A DNA stretch of 64,000 nt from Acidobacteriota bacterium (GTDB taxonomy: Bacteria; Acidobacteriota; Terriglobia; UBA7540), in assembly GCA_021838785.1 (NCBI GenBank), contig JAKCCV010000002.1, positions 124,001-188,000 of the forward strand. Reading direction: 5' to 3'. The position numbers and the translations under genes were made by a program. Positions 28,763 through 37,499 of this stretch are shown here, piece after piece (the stretch's first letter is position 1; every line of letters begins with the position of its first letter). The notes under the pieces were generated by a model. That model was given only the letters and a program-made list of their open reading frames with translations. It made no database searches and was not told the DNA's origin.

Positions 28763-29836
28763 ATGTTTAAGACGATTGAATGGACTGACGCCGGGGTTCG
28801 CATGATTGACCAGCGGCGACTTCCCAGGGAAGAAGTTTACGTCACTTGCCGTACTTATCAGGAAGTGGCCGACGCCATTCGTGAAATGGTGATCCGCGGC
28901 GCGCCCGCCATCGGGGTAGCGGCAGCCATGGGCGTCGCTCTGGGAGTCCGCGACGCCTCAGCAAACAATCTGGCAGCGTTGCGCGACCAATTCGAGCAGA
29001 TTGCCGCAACCATTGCAAAAACTCGCCCCACGGCGGTAAATCTTTTTTGGGCGATTGAGCGAATGCGGCGAGCCTTCAACCAGAGTACGGAGAGCCTGTC
29101 GCGTCCAGGGTCAGCGGAGCCGGAGGCGGCCGTCATCGCCCGCGTGCGCGCGCGGCTGATTGATGAGGCACAGCACCTGCTTGTGGAAGACATTGCCATC
29201 AACCAAGCAATGGGGCGACACGGCGCGGCGCTGCTCCAGAATGGTTCGACGGTGCTCACCCACTGCAACGCCGGCGCGCTGGCGACAGGCGGTTACGGCA
29301 CAGCCCTCGGAGTGATTCGCGCCGCCGTCGAGCAGGGCAAACAGTTGCAGGTTTTTGCCGATGAGACGCGACCTTTCCTCCAAGGGGCACGGCTAACGGC
29401 GTGGGAGCTTGCGAAGGACGGCATCCCGGTCACCCTCATCACGGACAATATGGCCGGGCACTTTCTTCATCAAGGAAAAATCCAAGCCGTCATCGTCGGA
29501 GCGGATCGGATTGCGGCCAATGGAGACGTCGCCAACAAAATCGGCACCTACGCCGTCGCTGTCCTTGCCCATGAAAATGGCGTTCCCTTCTACGTCGCGG
29601 CGCCGCTCTCAACCATTGACCTGACTATGGCTACGGGGGACGACATCCCGATCGAAGAGCGGTCGCCCGAAGAGGTCAAGCGCTGGGGCGGGATCTCGAT
29701 AGCCCCTGAGAACGTGGCCGCACGCCATCCTGCCTTTGATATCACGCCGCATCGGTATATCACAGCCCTCATCACCGAGCGAGGCGTCATCCGTCCCCCG
29801 TATAACGAGACCATTCCGACGGTCTTTCGGAAATAG
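28763..29836 (+). CDS. mtnA: S-methyl-5-thioribose-1-phosphate isomerase
   Basis: A 357-aa methionine-salvage enzyme that isomerises methylthioribose-1-phosphate to the ribulose form. Related to eIF2B subunits. Seen: [16 protein letters not shown] (about 47-62), the catalytic-Cys loop [18 protein letters not shown] (about 170-187) and the Asp region [19 protein letters not shown] (about 247-265). Normal length. No ribosome site is visible because the promoter -10 box ends 9 bp before the ATG. No other mtn gene lies next to it. Confidence 0.95.
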   Translation: MFKTIEWTDAGVRMIDQRRLPREEVYVTCRTYQEVADAIREMVIRGAPAIGVAAAMGVALGVRDASANNLAALRDQFEQIAATIAKTRPTAVNLFWAIERMRRAFNQSTESLSRPGSAEPEAAVIARVRARLIDEAQHLLVEDIAINQAMGRHGAALLQNGSTVLTHCNAGALATGGYGTALGVIRAAVEQGKQLQVFADETRPFLQGARLTAWELAKDGIPVTLITDNMAGHFLHQGKIQAVIVGADRIAANGDVANKIGTYAVAVLAHENGVPFYVAAPLSTIDLTMATGDDIPIEERSPEEVKRWGGISIAPENVAARHPAFDITPHRYITALITERGVIRPPYNETIPTVFRK

Positions 29837-29956
29837 AACCGGATGTGACTTTCGGTTCGACTTCCGGAAACAACGAGGGGCGACGCGGAACGCAGGAAGT
29901 CAGCGGCCATCGTTTTGCGACCTGGCTTTCACGCCGGTCGAATCACGGAGCGTGGA

Positions 29957-30268
29957 GTGAAAATCGTCCGATATATCATTGGCCTACTGATCATCATTGT
30001 CATTTTCTGGGCGGCCACAGGGGCAACGCGCGATTGTCGAGTTTCACCCTACTTGGGAGAAAATTGCCTAAGCCTTTGGGCGAGTCACACATTGGGAGTT
30101 CCCTTCACGCCCCTGCTCAGGTCAGCGGTGCTTGAAATCGTCGGATTGATGCTCGTTGTCGGGCTTTACCTCGCTCTCCGATTTCTGTCGGCGAAACACT
30201 CATCCACCGCGCCCAGCCTGCCTGACCCGCCGGAGCCGCCCAGGGGTGGGCAAGGCTCGGACACGTGA
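29957..30268 (+). CDS. Small membrane protein of unknown function
   Basis: A 103-aa protein with two membrane segments (about residues 4-20, VRYIIGLLIIIVIFW, and 58-80, ILVVGLYLAL-like region), a Cys pair between them (CRVSPYLGENC) and a polar proline-rich tail. GTG at 29957 with GGAG nearby; the frame is open 14 codons earlier. Its last four bases overlap the GTG start of the next gene, which suggests translational coupling of a three-gene group ending in the CPBP-like protein. Not recognised. Confidence 0.5.
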   Translation: MKIVRYIIGLLIIIVIFWAATGATRDCRVSPYLGENCLSLWASHTLGVPFTPLLRSAVLEIVGLMLVVGLYLALRFLSAKHSSTAPSLPDPPEPPRGGQGSDT

Positions 30269-30621
30269 GCCGAATGATGAGCGGTGTCTCGGACGAAACC
30301 TGGCGGCTGCTCAAGGAAAAACTTGTGCTCGCCGCCTTGTGGAGCAAAGAGCAGAACGAGAGCTTGCGAAGGTCCGCGCGGCGTTTGCTTTCCGGCTATC
30401 GGTGGAGCGAACCTGTGCATCAAATCGTTTTTGAATTGGTTATGAAAGCACCGCTTAGCCGTCGAGATATTCTCAAAAGTGGGCTCCCAGCTCTGCTGAC
30501 ACGACGCGGATTCCCGGACTATGACTTGAGTTGGCTGAGCACGGAAGTTTCCTCCGAACAAGCGATAGCAAGCCTGCGGGAGCTTGCCGGCCAAACACGC
30601 CACCACGACCGCACACCATGA
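30265..30621 (+). CDS. Hypothetical protein, 118 aa
   Basis: An acidic/basic mixed soluble protein with several predicted helices (WRLLKEKLVLAALWSKEQ at 13-30) and no signal or known motif that I recognise. GTG start overlaps the stop of the upstream small membrane gene (GTGA), and its own TGA overlaps the ATG of the CPBP-like gene (ATGA). The tight overlaps on both sides are the main evidence that it is a real gene. Confidence 0.5.
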   Translation: MSRMMSGVSDETWRLLKEKLVLAALWSKEQNESLRRSARRLLSGYRWSEPVHQIVFELVMKAPLSRRDILKSGLPALLTRRGFPDYDLSWLSTEVSSEQAIASLRELAGQTRHHDRTP

Positions 30622-31301
30622 TGGATGGCCCTCCCGCTCAACCCAGCTCCCGAACCGAATTCCGCGTTGTCGCCCAGGGCGGCACGGCCCTAGAAGTGAT
30701 GGTGATTTATGCAGGCATCTTACTCTACATTTGGCGATGGCAATATTCGTATCCTCATGCGTGGATTCTCCTCTGGGCTGCTATCTTGGTCAGCCACGTG
30801 GTGCATCGAGATACCCCGCGCCGGCTGGGGCTTTGGGGGCCGGAATGGCGTCCCAGCGCTCAGATAATCCTGCCGCTGGCCACAGCCATTTTTGTTCCGC
30901 TCGTCATCTACGGGCTTTGGGCGCGCCGGATTGTTCCGTTGGTTCCCTCGGGTCGGCAATGGCTCTCTCTGGGCGGATACGCTGCGTGGTGCGTGGTCCA
31001 ACAATATTTGACCCAATCCTATTTTCACCGTCGTCTCATGAAGATAATCCATTCGCCACTCGTGGCCTCCGGCCTGGTAGCCTTGATGTTCGCCGCCGCC
31101 CACATTCCGAATCCCGTCCTGATGGCGGCCACCGGAATCGGCGGCTTTATCTTCGCGGAGGTTTTTCGACGCCACCCCAACATATGGCCGCTGGCTTTCG
31201 CGCAGGCCGTCGGAGGTTTCCTCATCGCAGCCATTACGCCCGCCGCGTTAATCCATAAGATGCGGGTGGGGCCCGGATACTTTTTCTACGGAATTCGTTA
31301 G
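30618..31301 (+). CDS. CPBP (Abi)-family intramembrane protein, atypical active site
   Basis: A 227-aa protein with six or so membrane segments and the layout of CPBP/CAAX-processing-like proteases. Motif 2 is present as FAAAHIPNP (F-x3-H, about 155-163). Motif 1, normally EE-x3-R, reads QQYLTQSYFHRR (about 136-147), so both glutamates are replaced by glutamine. The enzyme may be inactive or belong to a QQ subgroup. ATG at 30618 overlaps the preceding stop. Function in such small operons is unknown. Confidence 0.7.
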   Translation: MMDGPPAQPSSRTEFRVVAQGGTALEVMVIYAGILLYIWRWQYSYPHAWILLWAAILVSHVVHRDTPRRLGLWGPEWRPSAQIILPLATAIFVPLVIYGLWARRIVPLVPSGRQWLSLGGYAAWCVVQQYLTQSYFHRRLMKIIHSPLVASGLVALMFAAAHIPNPVLMAATGIGGFIFAEVFRRHPNIWPLAFAQAVGGFLIAAITPAALIHKMRVGPGYFFYGIR

Positions 31302-31368
31302 CCGGAGGTTCGCAGGATGGCGCTCATTTCAACCGGAGATAACGGCAGGGTGGGTGGCTGGCTGAAAA

Positions 31369-32502
31369 TTACCACAGCGCCACCAGATCACGCGCCTGAC
31401 GCCATCGCGGCAAATAGGGATGGTCGTTCAACTGACCTCGGAAGACTGCTTCCCAGCGACCCGGAATCGAGGCGTGGCATCGCGGGCATCGTCCCTCCGC
31501 CGTCAAGCGATAATCGGTAATGAAATACCCGTAGCGGCCCACAAGCAGTTCCTGGCAATGGGGGCACCGTGTGTTTTCAAGGTCGCTCACTCGACCGGGA
31601 AGATTACCGGCATAGACAAATCGTAAACCCGCATGTCGCCCAATTTCCGCGGCCCGCACCAGATCGTCGGGCGAAGTGTCTCGCGGCTCCGTCATCTTGT
31701 AGTCCTGATGAAACGCAGTGACGTGCCAAGGAATGTCGGGTGATACGCTCACCAGGAACTCTGTCAGGCGTTTGAGCTCATCGTCAGAATCATTGAAACT
31801 GGGAATCAAAAGTGTCACGACTTCCAGCCAGATACCCATGCGATGAAGGGTGCGGACCGATTCGAGAATCGGCTCGAGACGCCCGCCCAACTGGCGGTAA
31901 TGCCGGTCGTTGAAGCTCTTCAGGTCCACTTTGTAAAAATCCAGCCACGGCCCCAGGTATTCCAAGACTTGGCGGGTGCCGTTGCCGTTGGAAACGAACC
32001 CTGTCTTTAGACCCCTCCCCCGCGCCTCTTTGAAAATAGCCACCGCCCATTCACTCGTGATGAGCGGCTCGTTATAAGTGCTCACCACCACCCGCGCACC
32101 CTCAGCCAGCGCATCCTGCACCAGGTCTTCCGGCTTTGCGGCAAGCGGAGGCGACACGGCCCGCGGATCGCGGATCGCCTGCGAAGTGACCCAGTTTTGG
32201 CAATATGCGCAGTGCAAATCGCAACCCAGCATGCCAAAGCTGTAGGCGAGCGCGCCGGGCAGGGCGTGGAAAAAGGGTTTTTTCTCAATCGGGTCGCATT
32301 GAACGCCGCCCACATAGCCCCAGGGCGCAAAAAGCCGCCCGCCGCGGTTGAACCGGACCTTGCACACACCAACCTGACCGTCTGGAATCCGGCAGGCATG
32401 GCCGCACGCGTAGCATCGGACAAATCCGCGCTCCATTTTTTCCCTCAGCTCAGGAGCAGCTTCCCGCGCGTTGCTTTCTAAAATGTCCTTGAGTGCTGGC
32501 AT
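31369..32502 (-). CDS. amrS: AmmeMemoRadiSam-system radical SAM enzyme
   Basis: A 377-aa radical SAM protein. The cluster motif is GCDLHCAYC (C-x3-C-x2-C, about residues 92-100). It is flanked by an N-terminal Cys set (CYACGHAC...GVCKVRF, about 29-55) and C-terminal Cys pairs (CPHC...CPRC) that look like a zinc ribbon or extra cluster site. This domain order and the DPIEKKPFFHALPG stretch match the AmrS group, also close to pyruvate-formate-lyase activases. Usually a MEMO1-like and an AMMECR1-like gene are neighbours; neither is in this window. ATG at 32502. Convergent with the CPBP gene. The substrate in this family is not known. Confidence 0.87.
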   Translation of the reverse strand: MPALKDILESNAREAAPELREKMERGFVRCYACGHACRIPDGQVGVCKVRFNRGGRLFAPWGYVGGVQCDPIEKKPFFHALPGALAYSFGMLGCDLHCAYCQNWVTSQAIRDPRAVSPPLAAKPEDLVQDALAEGARVVVSTYNEPLITSEWAVAIFKEARGRGLKTGFVSNGNGTRQVLEYLGPWLDFYKVDLKSFNDRHYRQLGGRLEPILESVRTLHRMGIWLEVVTLLIPSFNDSDDELKRLTEFLVSVSPDIPWHVTAFHQDYKMTEPRDTSPDDLVRAAEIGRHAGLRFVYAGNLPGRVSDLENTRCPHCQELLVGRYGYFITDYRLTAEGRCPRCHASIPGRWEAVFRGQLNDHPYLPRWRQARDLVALW

Positions 32503-32802
32503 CGCCTTCCTTGGACGTCACGGCAGGCGCCTTTTCGGCCCTCCTTTGACTATTATACTCCCCAGCCTTCGTCAATGTTCCACGCCGAGCAGCAGGGCAA
32601 GTGGAGTGAATAAAGATTGCTTCCGCTAAAACTGAGTCGTGCGGCGTCCCTCAGTGAACAATCTCAAGTGATGCCACCACTCGCGATTACAAGACGTAAC
32701 AGTCTGACTGCCCATGGTAAGTAAAATGTGATATTGTCAGCATCGTGCATCCCATCAGCGGATGCAGAGTAGCTCTCAAGCCAACCGCAGGAGGCATCTG
32801 AC
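32503..32802. other. Divergent intergenic region, amrS / LacI-type gene
   Basis: It holds the upstream regions of both genes. On the minus strand a TATAAT (plus coordinates 32552-32557) lies about 50 bp before amrS, without a good -35. A GCAGGAGG ribosome site lies just before the LacI start. No operator palindrome stood out. Confidence 0.4.
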
Positions 32803-33807
32803 GTGAACCTGCAAGACGTTGCCAAGAAGGCGCATGTCTCCATTGCGACCGTCTCTCGTGTCCTGAACAATGTGGGTCCGGTCAAAAAATCCACTCGTGC
32901 GCGGGTGTTGAAGGTTGTCTCCGAGCTCCATTACCATCCGAACCTCCATGCCCGGAGCCTGGCAGGAGGCAAAAGCCGGACCTTGGGCGTGATTTTTTCC
33001 AACCTGGAAAATCCGTTCTTCCTAGATATCTTTCGTTCCATCGAATCCGACGCGCACGAGCGAGGCTATGAAGTGCTCGTCGCCAACACCGATTACCGTC
33101 CGCAGCAACTCGTCTCCAGCATTCACCTGATGATGGGGCGGCGCGTCGCGGGTCTGGCCGTGATTGTCTCGGAAATGGAACCTCACCTGATAAACGAGCT
33201 GACCGAGGCAAATCTACGGGTCGTTTTTTATGACGTCGGCACTCCCAGCAGAAACATCTCCAACATTCGCGTTAATTATCCTCGTGGCGTCCAAAAGACG
33301 GTGGAATATCTCTATTCGCTCGGTCACCGTCGGATCGGCTTCGTAGGACACCACACGGGGCTTGACCCACTTTCCGACCGCCAGAGGTCCTTCATTGAGG
33401 CGATGAAGCGCTGCCCTCAGCATGTGGAGTATGCGACGGCCGCCGACCGGGATGGCCCCGAGGGCGGCCAGCAGGCCACGCGCCAACTGCTCCAAACGGG
33501 CCTCCGGCCCACCGCCATCGTCGCCGTCAATGATTTCATGGCTATCGGAGTGCTCAAGGAATTGCGGGAAAACAATCTCCGGGTTCCTGCCGACGTTTCC
33601 GTTACGGGCTATGACAACATTCGGCTGTCGGAGTTCGCTGTGCCGCCGCTCACCACCGTCAACATCCCTCGAGCTGAAATTGGCCATCTGGCATTCAGAG
33701 CGCTGACACCCGAGGAGGACGGAGCGCAGCTCGAGGGCCGTGAGTTTCGCATTAATCCTGAGCTGGTCATTCGTGAATCAACCGCATCCCCTCCCGGCTC
33801 GGCATAA
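32803..33807 (+). CDS. LacI-family transcriptional regulator
   Basis: A 334-aa repressor-type protein: N-terminal HTH (LQDVAKKAHVSIATVSRVLN, residues 2-21), hinge helix (about 45-60, NLHARSLAGGKSRTLGVIF), and a periplasmic-binding-protein-like sensor domain to the end (GYDNIRLSEFAVPPLTTV near 268). GTG start with GGAGG upstream. It lies beside exported sugar oxidoreductase and epimerase genes that converge on it, which it may control; effector unknown. Confidence 0.92.
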   Translation: MNLQDVAKKAHVSIATVSRVLNNVGPVKKSTRARVLKVVSELHYHPNLHARSLAGGKSRTLGVIFSNLENPFFLDIFRSIESDAHERGYEVLVANTDYRPQQLVSSIHLMMGRRVAGLAVIVSEMEPHLINELTEANLRVVFYDVGTPSRNISNIRVNYPRGVQKTVEYLYSLGHRRIGFVGHHTGLDPLSDRQRSFIEAMKRCPQHVEYATAADRDGPEGGQQATRQLLQTGLRPTAIVAVNDFMAIGVLKELRENNLRVPADVSVTGYDNIRLSEFAVPPLTTVNIPRAEIGHLAFRALTPEEDGAQLEGREFRINPELVIRESTASPPGSA

Positions 33808-33890
33808 ACACTCCTTTCGCGTTGCCATGACGGAGCGGCAAAGCTGGCAACCTTCGGCGCCTCCATTCCTTGACCAAGCCTTAGATCCGA

Positions 33891-35132
33891 CTACACGATA
33901 TCTTCCATCTCTTGGTTCCAGTGCATGGTGCGGCCGAGACGAAAAGCCGCGACAGCCATTTGGCAGGCGATGGCGGAGCGATAGCCGATTTCGAACGGGC
34001 AATTTGGGGTTTTACGTGTGCGGACGCAATCGAAAAAGTTCCGCATGTGGGCTTCGGTTTCGGAGGAACTGCCAAGGATGTTGGAGCCTTCCGCCGGCGC
34101 GGGCGTTTCCACCGCGGCCGAGGGCCCGCCATGTCGCGTCTGCGGAGCATAGCTCACCCGATCGCCAATGCGGATGATGGTTCCCTTATTTCCCAGGAGC
34201 AAATCGTTGCCTGACTGGCCATAATAATTGTTTCCGAAGCCCGCATTCCAACTGAACAAAATCTTCTCGGGCAACGCCAGGGTAACGTCCATCGTATCGG
34301 GCACCTCCATGCCAGGCGAGAGATAATTGGCGCCGTTCATCGTCGCGCTCAAGGGAATGCTCAGATTCAACGCCTTGAACCAAAAGCCGACTTGATGCAC
34401 CATGTTTTCAAACACGTCGCCACCCGAATAATCCCAGAAAAATCGCCAATTGATGTAGCGGTTGGGATCAAAGGCGTGTGGCGGAGCTTCGCCCTCAAAC
34501 GCCTTCCAATTGAGGTGTTGCGGGTCGCAATCCCGCGGGATGGGCCGCTTCCAGCCCCCATACGGCGCGTTACGGTAGTGGTGAGTGTGCAGCGCGGTCA
34601 CCACTCCCATGCGCGCCGGCGTCGCCAACTCCTTCACCTGAAGGAAGGCGGTGCCGCTGGTGGATTGAATGCCAACCTGAACCACGCGGCCCGAGCCCTC
34701 AAATGCCCTCTTCATTTGTCGCGCAAAATGCGGGTTGAAAGCCATCGTCTTTTCTTGATAAACATCTTTGCCGGCTTGGATGGAAGGAACAAAGTTCAAG
34801 GCGTGCTGATGCTGCGGCGTGGCAATCAGCACCGCGTCGATCGTTTTGTCGTCCAGCAGCCGGCGAAAGTCGCGATAGGTTTTGATACCGGGCACGATCT
34901 GGCGAGCCTGCTCTAATCGCAAGGTGAACACGTCGGCAACCGCCACGGCCTCGGTATTGGGAGATCGCAGCGCCGCTCGGAAAATGGCCTTGCCACGGTC
35001 TCCGGCTCCAATTAAACCGAAGCGCACCCGGTCATTGGCTCCCAAGATTCGCCGCGAGGGCACGACTCCGCTAACAGCGGCTGCGGCCGTCCCTCCCAAC
35101 ATTCTCTTCACAAACTCTCTTCGGGAAGACAT
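33891..35132 (-). CDS. Tat-exported Gfo/Idh/MocA-family oxidoreductase
   Basis: A 413-aa protein with a Tat-type leader (SSRREFVKRMLGGTAAAAVSG, residues 2-20 approximately; twin Arg at 4-5) followed by a Rossmann domain (VRFGLIGAGDRG at about 36-47) and an EKTMAFN motif where cytosolic relatives have EKP. Export by Tat means the cofactor is loaded before secretion, as in glucose-fructose oxidoreductase. ATG at 35132 with GAGGAGG upstream. The next upstream gene encodes a Tat-exported epimerase, so this is an exported mirror of the cytosolic pair at 25-27 kb. Confidence 0.88.
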   Translation of the reverse strand: MSSRREFVKRMLGGTAAAAVSGVVPSRRILGANDRVRFGLIGAGDRGKAIFRAALRSPNTEAVAVADVFTLRLEQARQIVPGIKTYRDFRRLLDDKTIDAVLIATPQHQHALNFVPSIQAGKDVYQEKTMAFNPHFARQMKRAFEGSGRVVQVGIQSTSGTAFLQVKELATPARMGVVTALHTHHYRNAPYGGWKRPIPRDCDPQHLNWKAFEGEAPPHAFDPNRYINWRFFWDYSGGDVFENMVHQVGFWFKALNLSIPLSATMNGANYLSPGMEVPDTMDVTLALPEKILFSWNAGFGNNYYGQSGNDLLLGNKGTIIRIGDRVSYAPQTRHGGPSAAVETPAPAEGSNILGSSSETEAHMRNFFDCVRTRKTPNCPFEIGYRSAIACQMAVAAFRLGRTMHWNQEMEDIV

Positions 35133-35256
35133 CCTTGACCTCCTCATTGGTCGGCGTGACCCTCATCCTCTCGGCCTGCGTGTTGGCCGCCATTCCGCCG
35201 CTTAACCCCAAAGCGGTCATTCACCCGCGATGAGGGGCGACTACAGAGGCTACGCC

Positions 35257-36171
35257 TCACGCGGTCGAGTACTTTTGGCAAAGAGCCTTAACCTTGTCCA
35301 AAAGCTTTGGAACGCCCACCATCGGATCCTCTTTGCCCTCGTACTCCACGGACATAAACCCGCGGTAGCCGGCTTCGGCAAACATCCGCCAAACGCGATC
35401 CATGTCAATTGGCGTTCCGTCGTCAAAAACGTCCCGGATGTGCGTGTGGCTGGCGTAAGGAATGCAAGCCTTAATCTGCGCGTAGGCATCCTGAGTCGGG
35501 GTCGGAATGAAGTGGGTAATATCCAAATTAATGCGCGCGTAAGGCGAGTTGATGCGATGCATAATTTCAAGGCACGTGTCAGCGGACTGCGTGATTCCGG
35601 AGTGGTCTTCGACCCCCAAAATAATACCTTTGGTCGCGGAATAGTCACTTCCCGCCTTCATGACTTCCACGACCCAATCAATGCCTTGCTTGAGCGTGGC
35701 CCCCGGCGGCAGCTTCCCGGCAAACACCCTCAAATGGGAGGCGCCCAGACGGTCCGTCGCGTCCACCCATTGCTTGATTTCCTGGATGGCGCGCGCGCGT
35801 TTCTCCTGCGTGGGTTGAACCATCGAGACGCCGCAGGCCGCCCCGGAAAACGGCACTCCGTTTTCGTAGGCCAGATGCCTCAATCCGGCCAAATAAGCCG
35901 GCTCCATGGACTTGTACCAGTAACCGGTCATATCCACGCCCACTGTGCCAATCTTCACTCCTTCCAAGATGAAGCTCGCCATGGTCATTTGACCCTTCGA
36001 CAAATATTTTCGGTATGAATACGCGCAGCAGCCGGGGAAAAGCCTCGGGTCCTTGGCACGAAGCGCGGAAGGAGGTTCCGCCAGGGCCGCATGGGACAGG
36101 TTCCAACCCGCCCCGGCCGTAACCGCGATGCTACCCGCCGTTTTGAGAAAGCCTCGCCTTGCAATTTTCAT
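35257..36171 (-). CDS. Tat-exported sugar phosphate isomerase/epimerase family protein
   Basis: A 304-aa TIM-barrel protein with an N-terminal leader (ARRGFLKTAGSIAVTAGAG, about 4-22) of the Tat type. Family metal residues are visible: E in GVEDHSG (about 172), D in NLDITHF (about 198), H in SHTHIRD (about 226) and E in SVEYEG (about 265). Despite the family name, a periplasmic protein is unlikely to act on sugar phosphates. About 125 bp upstream of the exported oxidoreductase on the same strand. Confidence 0.86.
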   Translation of the reverse strand: MKIARRGFLKTAGSIAVTAGAGWNLSHAALAEPPSALRAKDPRLFPGCCAYSYRKYLSKGQMTMASFILEGVKIGTVGVDMTGYWYKSMEPAYLAGLRHLAYENGVPFSGAACGVSMVQPTQEKRARAIQEIKQWVDATDRLGASHLRVFAGKLPPGATLKQGIDWVVEVMKAGSDYSATKGIILGVEDHSGITQSADTCLEIMHRINSPYARINLDITHFIPTPTQDAYAQIKACIPYASHTHIRDVFDDGTPIDMDRVWRMFAEAGYRGFMSVEYEGKEDPMVGVPKLLDKVKALCQKYSTA

Positions 36172-36512
36172 CGTGGTCGCCTCTCCTTAGTTAAGGTTTT
36201 TCACTCGCCAGAATCGCCAAAGAGTTTAGCCTGTTATGCCAGCCCGGTAGAAGTATTAAAAAGCTTCGCGCCATTCTCGAACACCGACAGCGCTTCGGGC
36301 GATAGCCGAGGTTTGAGTCAAATGGGCACGGCGAGCGATCCTTTGCACTTTCCCGTACCCCTACTTTGACGTTCCCCAACGAGTAAGCTATTGTACATAG
36401 AATTGATGACAACGGAAGGAGCGTAAACTTTTTTCGGCGTGGGCAACCGAGGCGTCTCGGCGCCGTGCAACAGGGCAAGGCTTGAGATGGGTTGCCCTCT
36501 GAAAATATACCT
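36172..36512. other. Divergent intergenic region with a promoter for the PIG-L gene
   Basis: About 340 bp between the exported epimerase and the PIG-L deacetylase genes. It contains a good plus-strand promoter (separate entry) with a leader of roughly 100 nt. No gene or riboswitch was recognised. Confidence 0.45.
36366..36394 (+). promoter_or_regulatory. Promoter upstream of the PIG-L gene
   Basis: TTGACG (36366-36371), a 17-bp spacer and TATTGT (36389-36394). Confidence 0.5.
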
Positions 36513-37499
36513 ATGGCCCAAAATGCTCGCTCTCCCTGGGAAAGACGGCACCAACAGTGGCTCGACTTCGTTCTGAAAATAGCAGAGGCTTTTCAAGCCG
36601 GCCGCGCTATTCCTCTCGGCCCTTCTTCTCCGCCACTGGTTGCTCCGACTCTTTTCAGCACGTCAACTCGCTCCGCCACCATTTTGATCGCCTCGCCCCA
36701 TCCGGACGATGAAGCGCTCATCAGCGCTTTGCCGCTGCGCCTGCGACTCGAAACGGGCGCCCGCGTCGTCAATTGCGCCGTCACCTTGGGCAGCGACTTG
36801 AGTCAACGGGCTCGCCGCCGCGCGGAACTCGAATCTTCCTGCCGTGTCCTCGGCTTTGACCTCATTGTCCCCAAGGGCGAGGGATTGGATGACGTAAAGC
36901 CGCAGGGTCGGCAGAGTGACCCCGCGTCGTGGCAAGAAAAAGTGGAAACGCTTCGAATCCTCTTCGACCGGGAGCGCCCCGAGGCCGTCTTCGCGCCGCA
37001 TGAGGAGGACTTCAACACCACCCACGTAGGAACCCACTACCTTGTTGTGGACGCGCTCGTGGCACGTCTGGCGCACAGCCACCACCCGCCTGTTTTGCTC
37101 ATCGAGACCGAGTATTGGCACCCGCATTCGAGCCCCAACCTGATGGTCGGCGTCACACCGGAGACGCTCGCCATTCAGATGATGGCCACGGCCGAGCACG
37201 CCGGCGAAGTCTCGCGCAACCCTTACCATCTGGGATTGCCGGCCCGGATGATGGATAATGTCAGACGCGGTTCGGAAGTAGTTGGCGGTCAGGGCGCGCC
37301 GGCGAAACCTTTCATGTTCGCGGAACTGTACCGGGTGACCAGGATGTCGGCTCAAGGGGAGATCCCACCGCAGCGTGGCGGATTGATCGTAGATCCCCAT
37401 GGTGAGCTAAGACTCTCTGACCTTGAGAACTGGTATTGGCCCAGTGCCCCTGGAGATTCGGGTCGAACCCCACAAAACGATGGAGGAAAACTGGTATGA
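36513..37499 (+). CDS. PIG-L (LmbE-like) family deacetylase
   Basis: A 328-aa zinc-dependent N-deacetylase-like protein. The metal motif is SPHPDDEAL (about residues 61-69, H-P-D-D) and a further His lies in THVGTHYLV (about 173). The family removes acetyl groups from GlcNAc-type substrates. ATG at 36513 has no clear ribosome site; an in-frame TTG at 36492 preceded by GAGATGGG is an alternative that adds seven residues. The last four bases overlap the next gene. Confidence 0.82.
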   Translation: MAQNARSPWERRHQQWLDFVLKIAEAFQAGRAIPLGPSSPPLVAPTLFSTSTRSATILIASPHPDDEALISALPLRLRLETGARVVNCAVTLGSDLSQRARRRAELESSCRVLGFDLIVPKGEGLDDVKPQGRQSDPASWQEKVETLRILFDRERPEAVFAPHEEDFNTTHVGTHYLVVDALVARLAHSHHPPVLLIETEYWHPHSSPNLMVGVTPETLAIQMMATAEHAGEVSRNPYHLGLPARMMDNVRRGSEVVGGQGAPAKPFMFAELYRVTRMSAQGEIPPQRGGLIVDPHGELRLSDLENWYWPSAPGDSGRTPQNDGGKLV

